Part shown: positions 51,301 to 59,702 of the stretch, one piece after another
Layout of the letters: each line of letters begins with the position of its first letter
How positions within the stretch are numbered: the stretch's first letter is position 1
Assembly (NCBI RefSeq): GCF_905397285.1
Contig: NZ_CAJPUX010000001.1
Location: 1,426,001 to 1,490,000 of the forward strand
Origin: Cupriavidus plantarum
GTDB lineage: Bacteria; Pseudomonadota; Gammaproteobacteria; Burkholderiales; Burkholderiaceae
Reading direction: 5' to 3'
Length of the DNA stretch: 64,000 nucleotides
Program-made: the position numbers and the translations under genes
The notes under the pieces: generated by a model
Database searches by the model: none
Told to the model about the DNA's origin: nothing
What the model saw: only the letters and a program-made list of their open reading frames with translations

Positions 51301-52251
51301 ATGCATCGGATTGGATATTTGTTGACGGAGGGCTTTCAGGTCATGGCCCTCGGCACCCAGACGGTGTTCGAATTTGCCAACGTGGTCGCGCGTGAGCCGG
51401 TGTATTGCGTCACGAATTATTCGATCGCTGGCGGCGACAGGCGGGCCTCCGTGGGCGCGGCGGTGGCAACGTTGCCGGCGGTGCTCGATGCCGCGGACAG
51501 CTGGATGGTGAGCGGCATCGTCGACCCCACCGACCGGCCCACGCATCCGGACGAGGTGACCTTCCTCAAGGACGTTTCGTCACGCGCACGGCGGCTCGTC
51601 GGGATGTGCACGGGCGCCTTCGCGCTCGGCGACGCGGGCCTCCTCGACAATCGGCGCGTCACCACGCACTGGGCCTTCGCCGATGCGTTGAAGTCCCGCT
51701 GCCCGCTGGCGAAGGTGGATATGGACCGTATCTTCGTCGTCGATGGCACCATCTGGACCTCGGCGGGCCTCACTGCGGCGATGGACCTCGCGTTGGGCAT
51801 GGTGGAGAAAGACCTCGGACCCGAGATCGCCAGCCGCGTCGCGCACGTCCTCGTCATGCATCACCGGCGTTCCGGGGGACAGTCCCAGCACTCCGAGATG
51901 CTGAAGCTGGCGCCGAAATCGGACAAGGTGCAGACCGCGCTCGAGTTCGTGCGCAAGAACCTGGCCAAGCCATTGCGCATCGCCGATATGGCGCATGCCG
52001 CCAACCTCAGCACGCGGCAGTTCCAGCGCGTCTTTCAATCGGAAACGGGAGAGTCGCCGTCACGGGCGGTCGAGCGCATCCGGCTGGAAACGGCGCGTAA
52101 CCTCGTCGAGCGGGGACGGCATTCGCTGGAGGTCATCGCGCGTGAAACCGGTTTCCGCGACCGGCGCCATCTGCGCGAAGTGTTTCAGCGCACGTTCGGG
52201 GCGGCGCCGCGCACGCTGCGGCGCGACGCGCGCGAGGTCGATGCCGACTGA
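51301..52251 (+). CDS. GlxA family AraC-type transcriptional regulator
   Basis: 316 residues: an N-terminal DJ-1/PfpI-like domain (about 1-190) with Cys103 in the nucleophile elbow VGMCTGAFALG, and a C-terminal AraC helix-turn-helix pair (LRIADMAHAANLSTRQFQRV; SLEVIARETGFRDRRHLREV; FGAAPRTLRR). In GlxA-type regulators the DJ-1-like domain is a sensor, not a protease. I prefer ATG 51301, preceded by GCGGAACG; a GTG at 51283 is in frame. Divergent from a hypothetical gene. Its 3' end overlaps the convergent DUF72 gene by 67 nt. Confidence 0.9.
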   Translation: MHRIGYLLTEGFQVMALGTQTVFEFANVVAREPVYCVTNYSIAGGDRRASVGAAVATLPAVLDAADSWMVSGIVDPTDRPTHPDEVTFLKDVSSRARRLVGMCTGAFALGDAGLLDNRRVTTHWAFADALKSRCPLAKVDMDRIFVVDGTIWTSAGLTAAMDLALGMVEKDLGPEIASRVAHVLVMHHRRSGGQSQHSEMLKLAPKSDKVQTALEFVRKNLAKPLRIADMAHAANLSTRQFQRVFQSETGESPSRAVERIRLETARNLVERGRHSLEVIARETGFRDRRHLREVFQRTFGAAPRTLRRDAREVDAD

Positions 52252-53255
52252 GGCTTTGGGCTGTCTTGGCGCGGCCTGTCTCCGTCCGGGCTGTGTTCGT
52301 CCAGGCTGTGTTCGCCCGGTTCCTCCGTGCGCAGTCCGCCCCCAGTCGCCTCTTCGATGCGCGCCATGAGCCGTCTGGCATCGAACGGCGCCTTCACCTT
52401 CATGTCGTTGTCGAAGTAGCAATAGACGTCGCGCGTCTTCGTTGTGCGCTGCGGGCGTGTTGCGCGCGTCTCGATGCGCTGCGCGTCCTCGGGCTCGCGC
52501 CCATGGCTCCATGCCTCGATGCGCGCGGCCCACCGATCGAGCGCGCGATCGGAATACGCGCCGCCATAGAGCGTTTCCGAACCATGCAGGCGCAGGTAGA
52601 CGAAATCGCTCGTCACGTCCTCGGCGTACGGCCATTCGGCCACCGCATCGGAGACGACCAATGCCGCGCGGTACTTGCGCAGCAGCTTCGTGAAAGCGGG
52701 GTCGCAGAAACTGTCGTGGCGTATCTCCACCGCATGCCGCAGCCTGCGCGAGCCTTCCGCCGCAAACCATGGATCGCGAACGCGGCCATCGTGCGACCGC
52801 GCGAGCGTCCGCGCGGCAGCGAGGTTTTGCGGCAGCATCGCTAAAAAATGCTCGAAGGCGGCAGGGTCGAAGCGGAAATTCGGAGGAAACTGCCAGAGGA
52901 ATGGGCCGAGCTTGCGACCGAGCGCGAGCACGCCGGAGGCGAAGAAGTTGGCGAGGGCCACGTGCGCCCGGTTGTCGCCGTTTTTGTCGTCCTTTGTGTC
53001 CCCGTCACGGAAACGCAGCCAGTGCGTCAGGTAGCGCGGGCCCTTGACGGCAAATACGAAGCCCGGGGGCGTGGCATCGTGCCATGACCGATAACTATCG
53101 ACGGTCTGCAGCGAATAGTGCGAACCGTTGATCTCGATCGTATCGACATGACGCGACGCATAGTCGAGCTCATCGCGCTGCCGCAGGTCCTCGGGGTAAA
53201 ACACCCCCCGCCAGCCTGCGTAACGCCAACCGGATATGCCGATGCGAATCGTCAT
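52185..53255 (-). CDS. DUF72 domain-containing protein (YecE-like)
   Basis: 356 residues. The TIM-barrel DUF72 family is clear from the N-terminal RIGISGWRYAGWRGVFYPE, DTIEINGSHYSLQ, FVFAVKGPRYLTHW, FLWQFPPNFRF and the C-terminal VYLRLHGSETLYGG and VYCYFDNDMK. Function is unknown for the family. Members end near residue 300; the last 45 residues here (GEHSLDEHSPDGDRPRQDSP and a Ser/Arg tail) are a low-complexity extension encoded partly by a 15-bp repeat and partly antisense to the last 67 nt of the GlxA-type gene. Start ATG 53255 begins the conserved domain at once. Confidence 0.88.
   Translation of the reverse strand: MTIRIGISGWRYAGWRGVFYPEDLRQRDELDYASRHVDTIEINGSHYSLQTVDSYRSWHDATPPGFVFAVKGPRYLTHWLRFRDGDTKDDKNGDNRAHVALANFFASGVLALGRKLGPFLWQFPPNFRFDPAAFEHFLAMLPQNLAAARTLARSHDGRVRDPWFAAEGSRRLRHAVEIRHDSFCDPAFTKLLRKYRAALVVSDAVAEWPYAEDVTSDFVYLRLHGSETLYGGAYSDRALDRWAARIEAWSHGREPEDAQRIETRATRPQRTTKTRDVYCYFDNDMKVKAPFDARRLMARIEEATGGGLRTEEPGEHSLDEHSPDGDRPRQDSPKPQSASTSRASRRSVRGAAPNVR
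52275..52319. repeat. 15-bp imperfect tandem repeat, three copies
   Basis: CCTGTCTCCGTCCGG, GCTGTGTTCGTCCAG, GCTGTGTTCGCCCGG. It lies just past the GlxA-type stop codon and inside the tail of the convergent DUF72 gene, where it encodes the Glu-His-Ser-x-Asp/Pro repeats. Confidence 0.8.
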
Positions 53256-53306
53256 GGGAAGCGAACCGGCGGCGCCCAGGGGCACCGCCGTCGGGGAAGG
53301 GGCAGA

Positions 53307-53768
53307 TCAGGCTGGCTCGCCCATCAACTCCATCTTGCGCTGCTCCATTTTCTCGGCGACTTCACGCAGGTTCACCTTGGCCTTGATCACGGCCTCGAAC
53401 ATTTCCTTTTCTTCTTCTTCCACGTGGTGGCCGACGTATTCCGACAACACCTTGTAGTTCGCGTCGAGCATCTCCTTGTCGCCCGATTCGATCTTGGCGA
53501 TCAGGTCCTTGGCCACGCCGTGCTCCACCTGCGCTTCGTCCAGCATGTCGTCGATCTTGTCCGACACGCCGCGCAGCGACGGATAGAAGATTTCTTCCTC
53601 GATTTCCGCGTGGACGGTCAGTTGCTTGCACGTCTCCATCGCGATCGCTTCCTTCTCTTCGTCGCTAGCGTCTTCGAACTGACGGAACAGCTTCTTGACC
53701 AGCTTGTGGTCGTCCGCAAGCATGCCCAGCGCCGCGCGCTGGTCGACAGGTACCTTTGACTTATCCAT
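53307..53768 (-). CDS. Hemerythrin domain-containing protein
   Basis: 153-residue four-helix-bundle protein. Candidate di-iron ligands: His21 (LADDHKLVKKLF), His53 and Glu57 (TVHAEIEEEIFYP), His83 (VEHGVAKDLI), His114/His115 and Glu119 (YVGHHVEEEEKEMF). Bacterial hemerythrins of this short type bind oxygen or respond to redox and iron stress. Start ATG 53768 has AAAGGAGAG upstream. The composition (Lys/Glu-rich, with unusually many AT-ending codons less frequent than neighbours) indicates high expression is possible. Monocistronic. Confidence 0.9.
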   Translation of the reverse strand: MDKSKVPVDQRAALGMLADDHKLVKKLFRQFEDASDEEKEAIAMETCKQLTVHAEIEEEIFYPSLRGVSDKIDDMLDEAQVEHGVAKDLIAKIESGDKEMLDANYKVLSEYVGHHVEEEEKEMFEAVIKAKVNLREVAEKMEQRKMELMGEPA

Positions 53769-53879
53769 GATGCTCTCTCCTTTTTGTGGGGGAATGCACG
53801 ACCAAGAGGGCGCACGGGAATGACATTGCAAACCGCGTACCAGCACCGAAAGGGCCGTCATGGCCCTGTTTACCGGCCT

Positions 53880-54308
53880 CTACGCGCTCGCCAAGTCACG
53901 CGCGTTGCATTTTTTGACGCGCGGCGCGCGCTCGCGCGTGGCCGTTTTTGCAACGCGTGCCGCGCGAACGATGATGTTGCCGCCCGGATTCCAGGCCTGC
54001 GACAGCACGGCCAGCGCATGCTCGTGGAAGGTCTGGCGCAGATGCAGATCGACGAATTCGTCGACGGAGTCGTAGGAAAACTTGCGCGCGGTGCGGATCA
54101 GCTTCTCCGGCTGGCAGGTGGCCTCCTGCCATGCGCGGTCGTGGACGAGCATATACGGGGGAATATCGCGCCGCGTCTCGCGCAGCGACTGGATGCCGGA
54201 TTCGATCCTTGCCAGGCAAGCCCAGTCCCGCGGTTCCGCGCGAATCAGGTGGACTTCTGCTACGTCCTCGGACCGGAGCGAACCGATGAGGAAGCGGTGA
54301 TACATCAT
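53880..54308 (-). CDS. Hypothetical protein
   Basis: 142 residues from the first of two adjacent ATGs (54308/54305), preceded by AGGAG at a good distance. I do not recognise it. Features: MMYHRFLIGSLRSEDVAEVH start, a predicted alpha/beta body (RDWACLARIESGIQSLRE; SYDSVDEFVDLHLRQTFHE) and a basic C-terminus (ATRERAPRVKKCNARDL). No signal peptide or membrane helix. It lies 111 nt from the hemerythrin gene on the same strand and 253 nt from the divergent metQ-like gene. Confidence 0.6.
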   Translation of the reverse strand: MMYHRFLIGSLRSEDVAEVHLIRAEPRDWACLARIESGIQSLRETRRDIPPYMLVHDRAWQEATCQPEKLIRTARKFSYDSVDEFVDLHLRQTFHEHALAVLSQAWNPGGNIIVRAARVAKTATRERAPRVKKCNARDLASA

Positions 54309-54561
54309 GGGGAAACTCCTGGGCAAATGCGGAAGATAGTGAGCGGAGCGGGCGGTCTGCGTGCCGCATGCTTCGATCATTTCCGACTCTCGCGCGCGCC
54401 GGTATAGGGCGCCGTCCTACCGTGTTGCAGGACGACAGCCCGCGCATATCGATAGCCGAAGTTATTCATTCCCCGAGGGCGGCGACATCCGTACCATCCG
54501 TGACGCTCTCGCGCTACCCGCGCGGGGGCGAGATCACAACGTCCTACAGAGGAGTCATGTC

Positions 54562-55365
54562 ATGCATCGCCGCAAGTTGTTCAAACTCATCGCTGCCGCT
54601 ACCGCCACGTTTGCCGTGGGGCTGACGGCTCAGGCTCATGCCGCCGACCAGGTCATCCGCCTCGGCACGATGAGCGGTCCGGACGCGCAGATCTGGGAAG
54701 TCGTGCGCACCGTAGCCAAGCGCAATGGGTTGGACATCCGCATCGTCGAGTTCAACGATTACGCGCAGCCGAACGCCGCGCTCGACGCCGGCGACCTGGA
54801 CGCCAATGGCTTCCAGCACCAGCCGTTCCTCGACAGCCAGATCGAGGCGCGCCGCTACAAGATCGTCAATGTGGGGCTGACCTACGTGGCGCCGATGGGC
54901 TTCTACTCGAGCAAGTACAAATCGCTGGCCGAGCTACCCGAAGGCGCGAAGGTCGGTATCCAGAACGACCCGTCCAATGGCAACCGCGCGCTGCGGCTGC
55001 TGCAGGCCAAGGGCGTGATCACGCTGAAGACCGCTGCGGGCAAGAACGCCACGCCGCTCGATATCGCGTCGAATCCGAAGAAGCTCAAGTTCGTGGAACT
55101 CGACTCCGCTATCCTGCCGCGTTCGCTGAGCGACCTGGCGGCCGCGTCGATCAACACCGATTACGCGGTCAAGGCCAACCTGTCACCGACGCGCGATGCG
55201 ATCGCGATCGAAGACCTCCGTGGCCCGTATGCGAACCTGATTGCCGTGCGCGCGCAGGACAAGGACAAGCCGTGGGTCAAGCCGCTGGTTGCGGCGTATC
55301 AGTCGCAGGAGGTGAAGGATTTCCTCGACAAGCAGTTCAAGGGCGCCATTCTGCCGGCGTTCTGA
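54562..55365 (+). CDS. metQ: MetQ/NlpA family ABC transporter substrate-binding protein
   Basis: 267-residue periplasmic binding protein of the NlpA family (D-/L-methionine type). Signal peptide MHRRKLFKLIAAATATFAVG to about AQAHA, without a lipobox Cys; then VIRLGTMSGPDAQIWEVV, IVEFNDYAQPNAALDAGDLDANGFQHQPFLD, KVGIQNDPSNGNRAL and the C-terminal [23 protein letters not shown] is seven bases before ATG 54562. No metN or metI gene follows, so it appears orphaned; it may use a transporter encoded elsewhere. The 253 nt upstream show no riboswitch I could recognise. Confidence 0.87.
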   Translation: MHRRKLFKLIAAATATFAVGLTAQAHAADQVIRLGTMSGPDAQIWEVVRTVAKRNGLDIRIVEFNDYAQPNAALDAGDLDANGFQHQPFLDSQIEARRYKIVNVGLTYVAPMGFYSSKYKSLAELPEGAKVGIQNDPSNGNRALRLLQAKGVITLKTAAGKNATPLDIASNPKKLKFVELDSAILPRSLSDLAAASINTDYAVKANLSPTRDAIAIEDLRGPYANLIAVRAQDKDKPWVKPLVAAYQSQEVKDFLDKQFKGAILPAF

Positions 55366-55452
55366 TTGTCGTCATAAGCTCCGACGGATTCGTTCGTTTG
55401 CGCGAGGCCGTCGGGCGCCTAGACTGGAAGCACTTCCCATGGAGGCGGCATC

Positions 55453-55587
55453 ATGAAAGATCTGCTCGACTGGATCACCGCCGCGGGCGTCGTCGTGCTG
55501 ATCTATGCGGCGCTGCGCTATCCGCTGTATCCGCCACGCGAATCGGGCGGCGGCTGCGCCGACGGCAGCTGCGATCGCAAGGACTGA
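55453..55587 (+). CDS. Small membrane protein, 44 residues
   Basis: A short gene not long enough for routine detection. ATG 55453 has GGAGG seven bases upstream. The protein MKDLLDWITAAGVVVLIYAA begins with one hydrophobic helix (about residues 7-24), then LRYPLYPPRESGGG and a C-terminal CADGSCDRKD with two Cys. It resembles other short single-span proteins in Proteobacteria that I cannot name. It ends 4 nt before the stop of the convergent ammonia-lyase gene. Confidence 0.6.
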   Translation: MKDLLDWITAAGVVVLIYAALRYPLYPPRESGGGCADGSCDRKD

Positions 55588-55591
55588 CGGC

Positions 55592-57223
55592 TTACCACTG
55601 CCCGGCGCGGATCTGCGCAAGCATCGCCCGAAGCTCGGGTTCCAGCGCCCGGTCCCGCTCCAGCAGCGGGATCGCGGCCTCCAGCCGTGAGACGAACGAC
55701 TGCAACGGCGCGGGCACCGATGCCTCCGTCGGTGTTCCGGTCCGCGTTCCCGTTGCATCCGCTGTCGTTGCATCCGCCTTCGTTGCATTCGAATACCTCA
55801 GCCGCAGACCGATGGCCTGACGCACGGCCACAAGCATCCCCGCCGCCACCTGTTCCGTCAGTTCCAGCACCCGCAGGCAATCGCGGCTGGCAATGGTCCC
55901 CATGCTCACCTTGTCCTGATTGTGGCACTCGGTCGAGCGAGAAAACGCGGTGGCGGGCATGGTCTGCTTCAGCGCTTCGGCGGTCCACGCCGAAGCGCCG
56001 ATCTGCACGGCCTTCAGCCCATGGTTCAGCGGGGCCTCGTCGCCCACCGCGCCCGACAGGTTAGCCGGCAGGCCGTTGTTGTAGCGCGTATCGACGAGCG
56101 TGGCGAGCTGACGGTCCATCAGATCCGCCACGCTGGCCACTGCCGTCTTGAGGGCATCCATCGCCAGCGCGATATGGCCGCCATAGAAATGGCCGCCATG
56201 CAGCACCCGGTTCTCGTCGGGATCGACGAGCGGATTGTCATTCGCGCTGTTCAGTTCCGTTTCGATCCACGTTCGCGACCAGTCGAGCGCGTCTTCGAGC
56301 ACGCCGATCACGTGCGGCGCGCAGCGCAGCGAATAACGGTCCTGCAGCCGGCTGGCATGGCGCGGGGCGCGCGAGCCGCCCAGCAGCGTGCGGATTCGCG
56401 CGGCGGCGCGGGTCTGGCCCGGATGCGGCTTGGCGCGGAACAGCGTCTCGTCGTAGTGATAGGGGTTGCCATCGATCGCCACGACGGCGCCGGCCGTGAG
56501 CGTGGCCGAGAGCGCGGCGACGTTGGCCGCGCGCGCCCAGGCGAGGCAGGCAAGGCCGGTCATCACGGCGGTACCGTTCATGATGGCCAGCGCCTCCTTG
56601 GGCCGCAGCCGCAGCGGTTCCCGGCCGATGGCGGCAAGCGCCTCGGCCGCCGGCTGACGCCGGCCCGCGTAGACGACGTCACGCTCGCCGCAGAGCGCGG
56701 CGGCGACGTAAGACAGCGGCGTCAGATCGCCGCTTGCACCGACCGAGCCCTCGGCCGGAATGCAAGGCAACACGTCATGCGCGAGAAACGCCGCAAGCTG
56801 CTCGAGCAATCCCGGGCTGACCGCCGAGTACCCCTGGCACAGCGATGCAAGCCGCGCCGCGAGCACCGCGCGCGTCTCCTCCGCGTCGAGCAGGCGGCCG
56901 AGTCCGCAGCCGTGGAACGTGTACAGATGCACGGGCAACTCCCATGCGCGATCCACGGGTACCGCGGTTTCGCAGGAGTCGCCATAGCCGGTCGTCACAC
57001 CATAGATGCGGCCGTCTTCTTCCAGCAACTGGTCGAGGAATGCCATGCCGCGCGTGATGCGTGCGCGGAAGTCCGGCGCGTCGGACAGCACGGCGGTGGC
57101 TTCGCGCCGCGCGAGCGCGACGACGTCCTCGATCGTCAGCGGCGTGCCGTCGAAGGCGACAGGCGCGAGGGGCGTGCGCGTGGCGGTGCTGTCGGGGAGA
57201 TCGGGTACGGTGATTTCAGACAT
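55592..57223 (-). CDS. HAL/PAL/TAL-family aromatic amino acid ammonia-lyase
   Basis: 543 residues. The MIO prosthetic group forms from Ala163-Ser-Gly165 in GSVGASGDLTPLSY; other signatures are YGVTTGYGDS, NGTAVMTGLACLAW, ELNSANDNPLVDP and AFSRSTECHNQDKVSMGT. The residue pair that sets substrate choice aligns by eye to Phe103-His104 (LYTFHGCGLG), unlike the His-Leu of known TALs, Phe-Leu of PALs or Ser-His of HALs. In aryl polyene and flexirubin loci such enzymes can provide a cinnamate- or coumarate-type starter acid. Start ATG 57223 (a TTG two codons earlier is also in frame). A 15-bp repeat encodes a linker near the C-terminus. Last gene of the cluster, 27 nt after the phosphopantetheinyl transferase gene. 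Confidence 0.88.
   Translation of the reverse strand: MSEITVPDLPDSTATRTPLAPVAFDGTPLTIEDVVALARREATAVLSDAPDFRARITRGMAFLDQLLEEDGRIYGVTTGYGDSCETAVPVDRAWELPVHLYTFHGCGLGRLLDAEETRAVLAARLASLCQGYSAVSPGLLEQLAAFLAHDVLPCIPAEGSVGASGDLTPLSYVAAALCGERDVVYAGRRQPAAEALAAIGREPLRLRPKEALAIMNGTAVMTGLACLAWARAANVAALSATLTAGAVVAIDGNPYHYDETLFRAKPHPGQTRAAARIRTLLGGSRAPRHASRLQDRYSLRCAPHVIGVLEDALDWSRTWIETELNSANDNPLVDPDENRVLHGGHFYGGHIALAMDALKTAVASVADLMDRQLATLVDTRYNNGLPANLSGAVGDEAPLNHGLKAVQIGASAWTAEALKQTMPATAFSRSTECHNQDKVSMGTIASRDCLRVLELTEQVAAGMLVAVRQAIGLRLRYSNATKADATTADATGTRTGTPTEASVPAPLQSFVSRLEAAIPLLERDRALEPELRAMLAQIRAGQW
55752..55796 (-). repeat. 15-bp tandem repeat, three copies, in the ammonia-lyase gene
   Basis: GTTGCATCCGCTGTC, GTTGCATCCGCCTTC, GTTGCATTCGAATAC on the plus strand, in frame on the minus strand, encoding the Asn-Ala-Thr / Asp-Ala-Thr linker before the last helical segment of the enzyme. 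Confidence 0.85.
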
Positions 57224-57250
57224 GATCAAAGGGGTGACTCAGACGACGAC

Positions 57251-57970
57251 TCAGCGGGATGCGAGGTGCCGCGTCAGCTTCCAATAGCGCGGGCCGGCGA
57301 ATGCGGAAAGGGTGGGGAAATTGGTGAGGGCGGCGATGGACGCTGTCTCGGCGCTGAGGGCCAGAACATGACCTTCCCATTGCCACGTGCACGCATTGGC
57401 CCGCGCCGCATCGGCGGCGGCGTCGATCCGTACGGCATGGCCCAGCATCGTGTGAAAGAGGCCGCCGCCCTCGCGCTTGATACAGGCTTCCTTCAGCGCC
57501 CACGCATGCGTGAAGCATTGCAGCATAGCGTTTGGCAACATGCTGTCGGCGCCGGCGTCCAGATGCGCGGCGACGACCCGGCGCTCCTCGTCGGTGGTGA
57601 TGGCGTCGTACAGCGCGCCAAGGTCCCTGCGCGGCGCGCGGGCCTCCACGTCGATGCCGACCGGCACGGTGCCCGCGGCACAGGCCACGACATCGCCGCT
57701 GTGCGAGATCGACAGCGTGGCCGGCGCGGGACCCGACACGCGCGGCGGCGCATCGTCTTCCGCCGTCAGCGTCCAGTCCCGCCACGATCCGCCAAGGGTC
57801 TCCGCCAGCAACCTGCGCGCGAGCCATCGCCCCGCGATGAACTGCGCGCGGCGCGGCTCGGCGCGAATGGCCGACGCCCGCGCGCATTCGCTACCGGACA
57901 TCCACATGGAAGGCGACGGCGCCTGTGCCGCAAGCGCCGTCACGCTTCCATGGCGGATCTGCACAGGCAT
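57251..57970 (-). CDS. Sfp-type 4'-phosphopantetheinyl transferase
   Basis: 239 residues. The Mg2+ and CoA-binding signatures are GIDVEARAPRRD and HAWALKEACIKREG, with ISHSGDVVACA upstream. It would convert the cluster's acyl carrier proteins to the holo form; no ACP gene is in the window, so those probably lie beyond the right edge. ATG 57970 overlaps the stop of the preceding gene by one base (TAATG). Dedicated PPTases are usual in aryl polyene clusters. Confidence 0.88.
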   Translation of the reverse strand: MPVQIRHGSVTALAAQAPSPSMWMSGSECARASAIRAEPRRAQFIAGRWLARRLLAETLGGSWRDWTLTAEDDAPPRVSGPAPATLSISHSGDVVACAAGTVPVGIDVEARAPRRDLGALYDAITTDEERRVVAAHLDAGADSMLPNAMLQCFTHAWALKEACIKREGGGLFHTMLGHAVRIDAAADAARANACTWQWEGHVLALSAETASIAALTNFPTLSAFAGPRYWKLTRHLASR

Positions 57971-58431
57971 TACGGCGCGACCTTGGCGTACGTGCCCTTC
58001 AACGCGACGCCGACCACCACCGCACCTGCGTGGCACTCGTATTCGGCGGGGTTCTCGACCTGATTCTTCTTGTAGTAGCTGACGATGTCGATGACCGCAT
58101 TCGCGCCCTTGGACTTCGCGGTGTCCTGCAATGCCACCAGCGCCGACAGCGCGGCCCACCGGCAGCCGTCCTCGTCGCTCTTGCCCACGCCGTTGGTCTT
58201 GCGGTTGGTCACGCCGTCCTCGAATCGTTCCAGCACGGGCGGGGTCGTCTGACCCGCGAGGAAGAAGCGGAACGACGGGTCCAGCTTCTCCTTGGCTTCG
58301 GGCATGGTCAGCACATCCTTGAGCGGCAGCATGTATTTGGTATCGCGCGCATGAGCGGGCGATACCAGCAGGGCGGCCGCGCAGGTGGCGGCGGCCACGT
58401 TGAGTGCGAGACGGGAAGAGGTGAGAGTCAT
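57970..58431 (-). CDS. Exported protein with YbjQ-like domain (aryl polyene cluster)
   Basis: 153 residues. Signal peptide (LALNVAAATCAAALLVSPAHA) followed by a small domain with KGANAVIDIVSYYKKN and a paired-Cys region (DEDGCRWAAL, EYECHAGAVVVGVALKG). Proteins like this in aryl polyene loci are often labelled 'excinuclease ATPase subunit', which is a misnomer; the alpha/beta core recalls YbjQ/UPF0145-type domains. Periplasmic; role in pigment transport or assembly is inference. Stop overlaps the PPTase start. Confidence 0.7.
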   Translation of the reverse strand: MTLTSSRLALNVAAATCAAALLVSPAHARDTKYMLPLKDVLTMPEAKEKLDPSFRFFLAGQTTPPVLERFEDGVTNRKTNGVGKSDEDGCRWAALSALVALQDTAKSKGANAVIDIVSYYKKNQVENPAEYECHAGAVVVGVALKGTYAKVAP

Positions 58432-58463
58432 CGATCAGGCCTTGTTATGGTTGGTTTGGGACG

Positions 58464-59702
58464 TTACTCGGTGCCTTCGTTCCATCGGCGGAAGATCAGC
58501 GACGTGTTGATGCCGCCGAATGCGAAGTTGTTGCTCATCACGTAGTCCGTATCGAGCTCGCGCGGCGCGTCCATGATGTAGTCGAGCGCGGCGCAGCGCG
58601 GATCGGGCGTGCGGAGGTTGAGGTTCGGCGCGAACCATCGGTCGCGCATCATCTCGATGGTCATCCAGGCTTCGAGCGCGCCGCACGCGCCGAGCGTATG
58701 GCCGATGTAGCTCTTGAGCGTGCTGACCGGCACACCCGCGCCGAACACGGCATGCGTGGCATGGGACTCGGCGATGTCGCCGTGATCGGTGGCGGTGCCG
58801 TGCGCGTTGATGTAGCCGATGCGTTGCGCATCGAGCGCGGCATCTTCGAGGGCGAGCCGCATGGCGACGGCCATCGTGTCGGCCTTGGGCTGCGTCACGT
58901 GCGCGCCATCGCTGTTGGTGCCGAAGCCTACGATCTCGGCGAGGATCTTCGCGCCCCGCGCCCGTGCATGCTCGAGCTCTTCCAGTACCAGCGTGGCGGC
59001 GCCTTCGCCGAGCACGAGGCCGTCGCGCTCGCTGTCGAAGGGGCGCGGCGTGGTCTCAGGGTCGTCGTTGCGCGTGCTCGTCGCGAACAGCGTGTCGAAG
59101 ACGGCGGCTTCCGTAGCGTCGAGTTCCTCTGCACCGCCGGCGAGCATCGCGATCTGCCGGCCGCCGCGAATCGCCTCGTAGGCGTAGCCGATGCCCTGGC
59201 TGCCCGACGTGCACGCGCTCGACGTCGTCACGATGCGTCCCGTGATACCGAAAAACACGCCGATATTGACGGCCGTCGTATGCGGCATCATGCGGATATA
59301 CGTCGTCGCGCTGATGTCCTCCGTCGTGCGCTCGGTGCGCATCCGGCCGAAGTCGGCCACGGCCTCGGGCGTGCCGGTCGAAGAACCATAGGCGATGCCC
59401 ATCTTGCCGCCCGAGACGAGCGGATGGCCCAGCAGATCCGCGTCGCGCAGCGCGACCTCGCTTGCGAGCACGGACATCAGGGCAACCTTGCCCATCGAAC
59501 GCGTGGCCTTGCGCGTGTAATGCGGCGGCAGTTCGAACGGCGGCACCGGGGCGCCGAGCCGCGTGTTGAGGCCCTTGATGTCATCCCATTCGGCCATGCG
59601 CACGACGGCGTTGCGGCCCGATGCGAGGGACTCGCGCACGGCGGCCCAGTCATTGCCGAGCGCGGAGATCGCGCCCGCGCCTGTCACCACGACGCGCTTC
59701 AT
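58464..59702 (-). CDS. Beta-ketoacyl-ACP synthase (aryl polyene type)
   Basis: 412-residue ketosynthase. Nucleophile Cys164 in TSSACTSGSQG, catalytic His in INAHGTATDHGD and SYIGHTLGACG, and the C-terminal NNFAFGGINTSLIF are all present, so it should be active. It elongates the polyene chain with malonyl-ACP. ATG 59702 overlaps the stop of the ketoreductase gene (ATGA). It is one of two ketosynthases here; in characterised clusters such pairs act as a heterodimer or at separate steps. Confidence 0.9.
   Translation of the reverse strand: MKRVVVTGAGAISALGNDWAAVRESLASGRNAVVRMAEWDDIKGLNTRLGAPVPPFELPPHYTRKATRSMGKVALMSVLASEVALRDADLLGHPLVSGGKMGIAYGSSTGTPEAVADFGRMRTERTTEDISATTYIRMMPHTTAVNIGVFFGITGRIVTTSSACTSGSQGIGYAYEAIRGGRQIAMLAGGAEELDATEAAVFDTLFATSTRNDDPETTPRPFDSERDGLVLGEGAATLVLEELEHARARGAKILAEIVGFGTNSDGAHVTQPKADTMAVAMRLALEDAALDAQRIGYINAHGTATDHGDIAESHATHAVFGAGVPVSTLKSYIGHTLGACGALEAWMTIEMMRDRWFAPNLNLRTPDPRCAALDYIMDAPRELDTDYVMSNNFAFGGINTSLIFRRWNEGTE

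Noticed and set aside
54309..54561. SAM-type riboswitch upstream of the metQ-like gene
   Set aside because: I could not find the conserved helices of a known methionine or SAM riboswitch class by eye.
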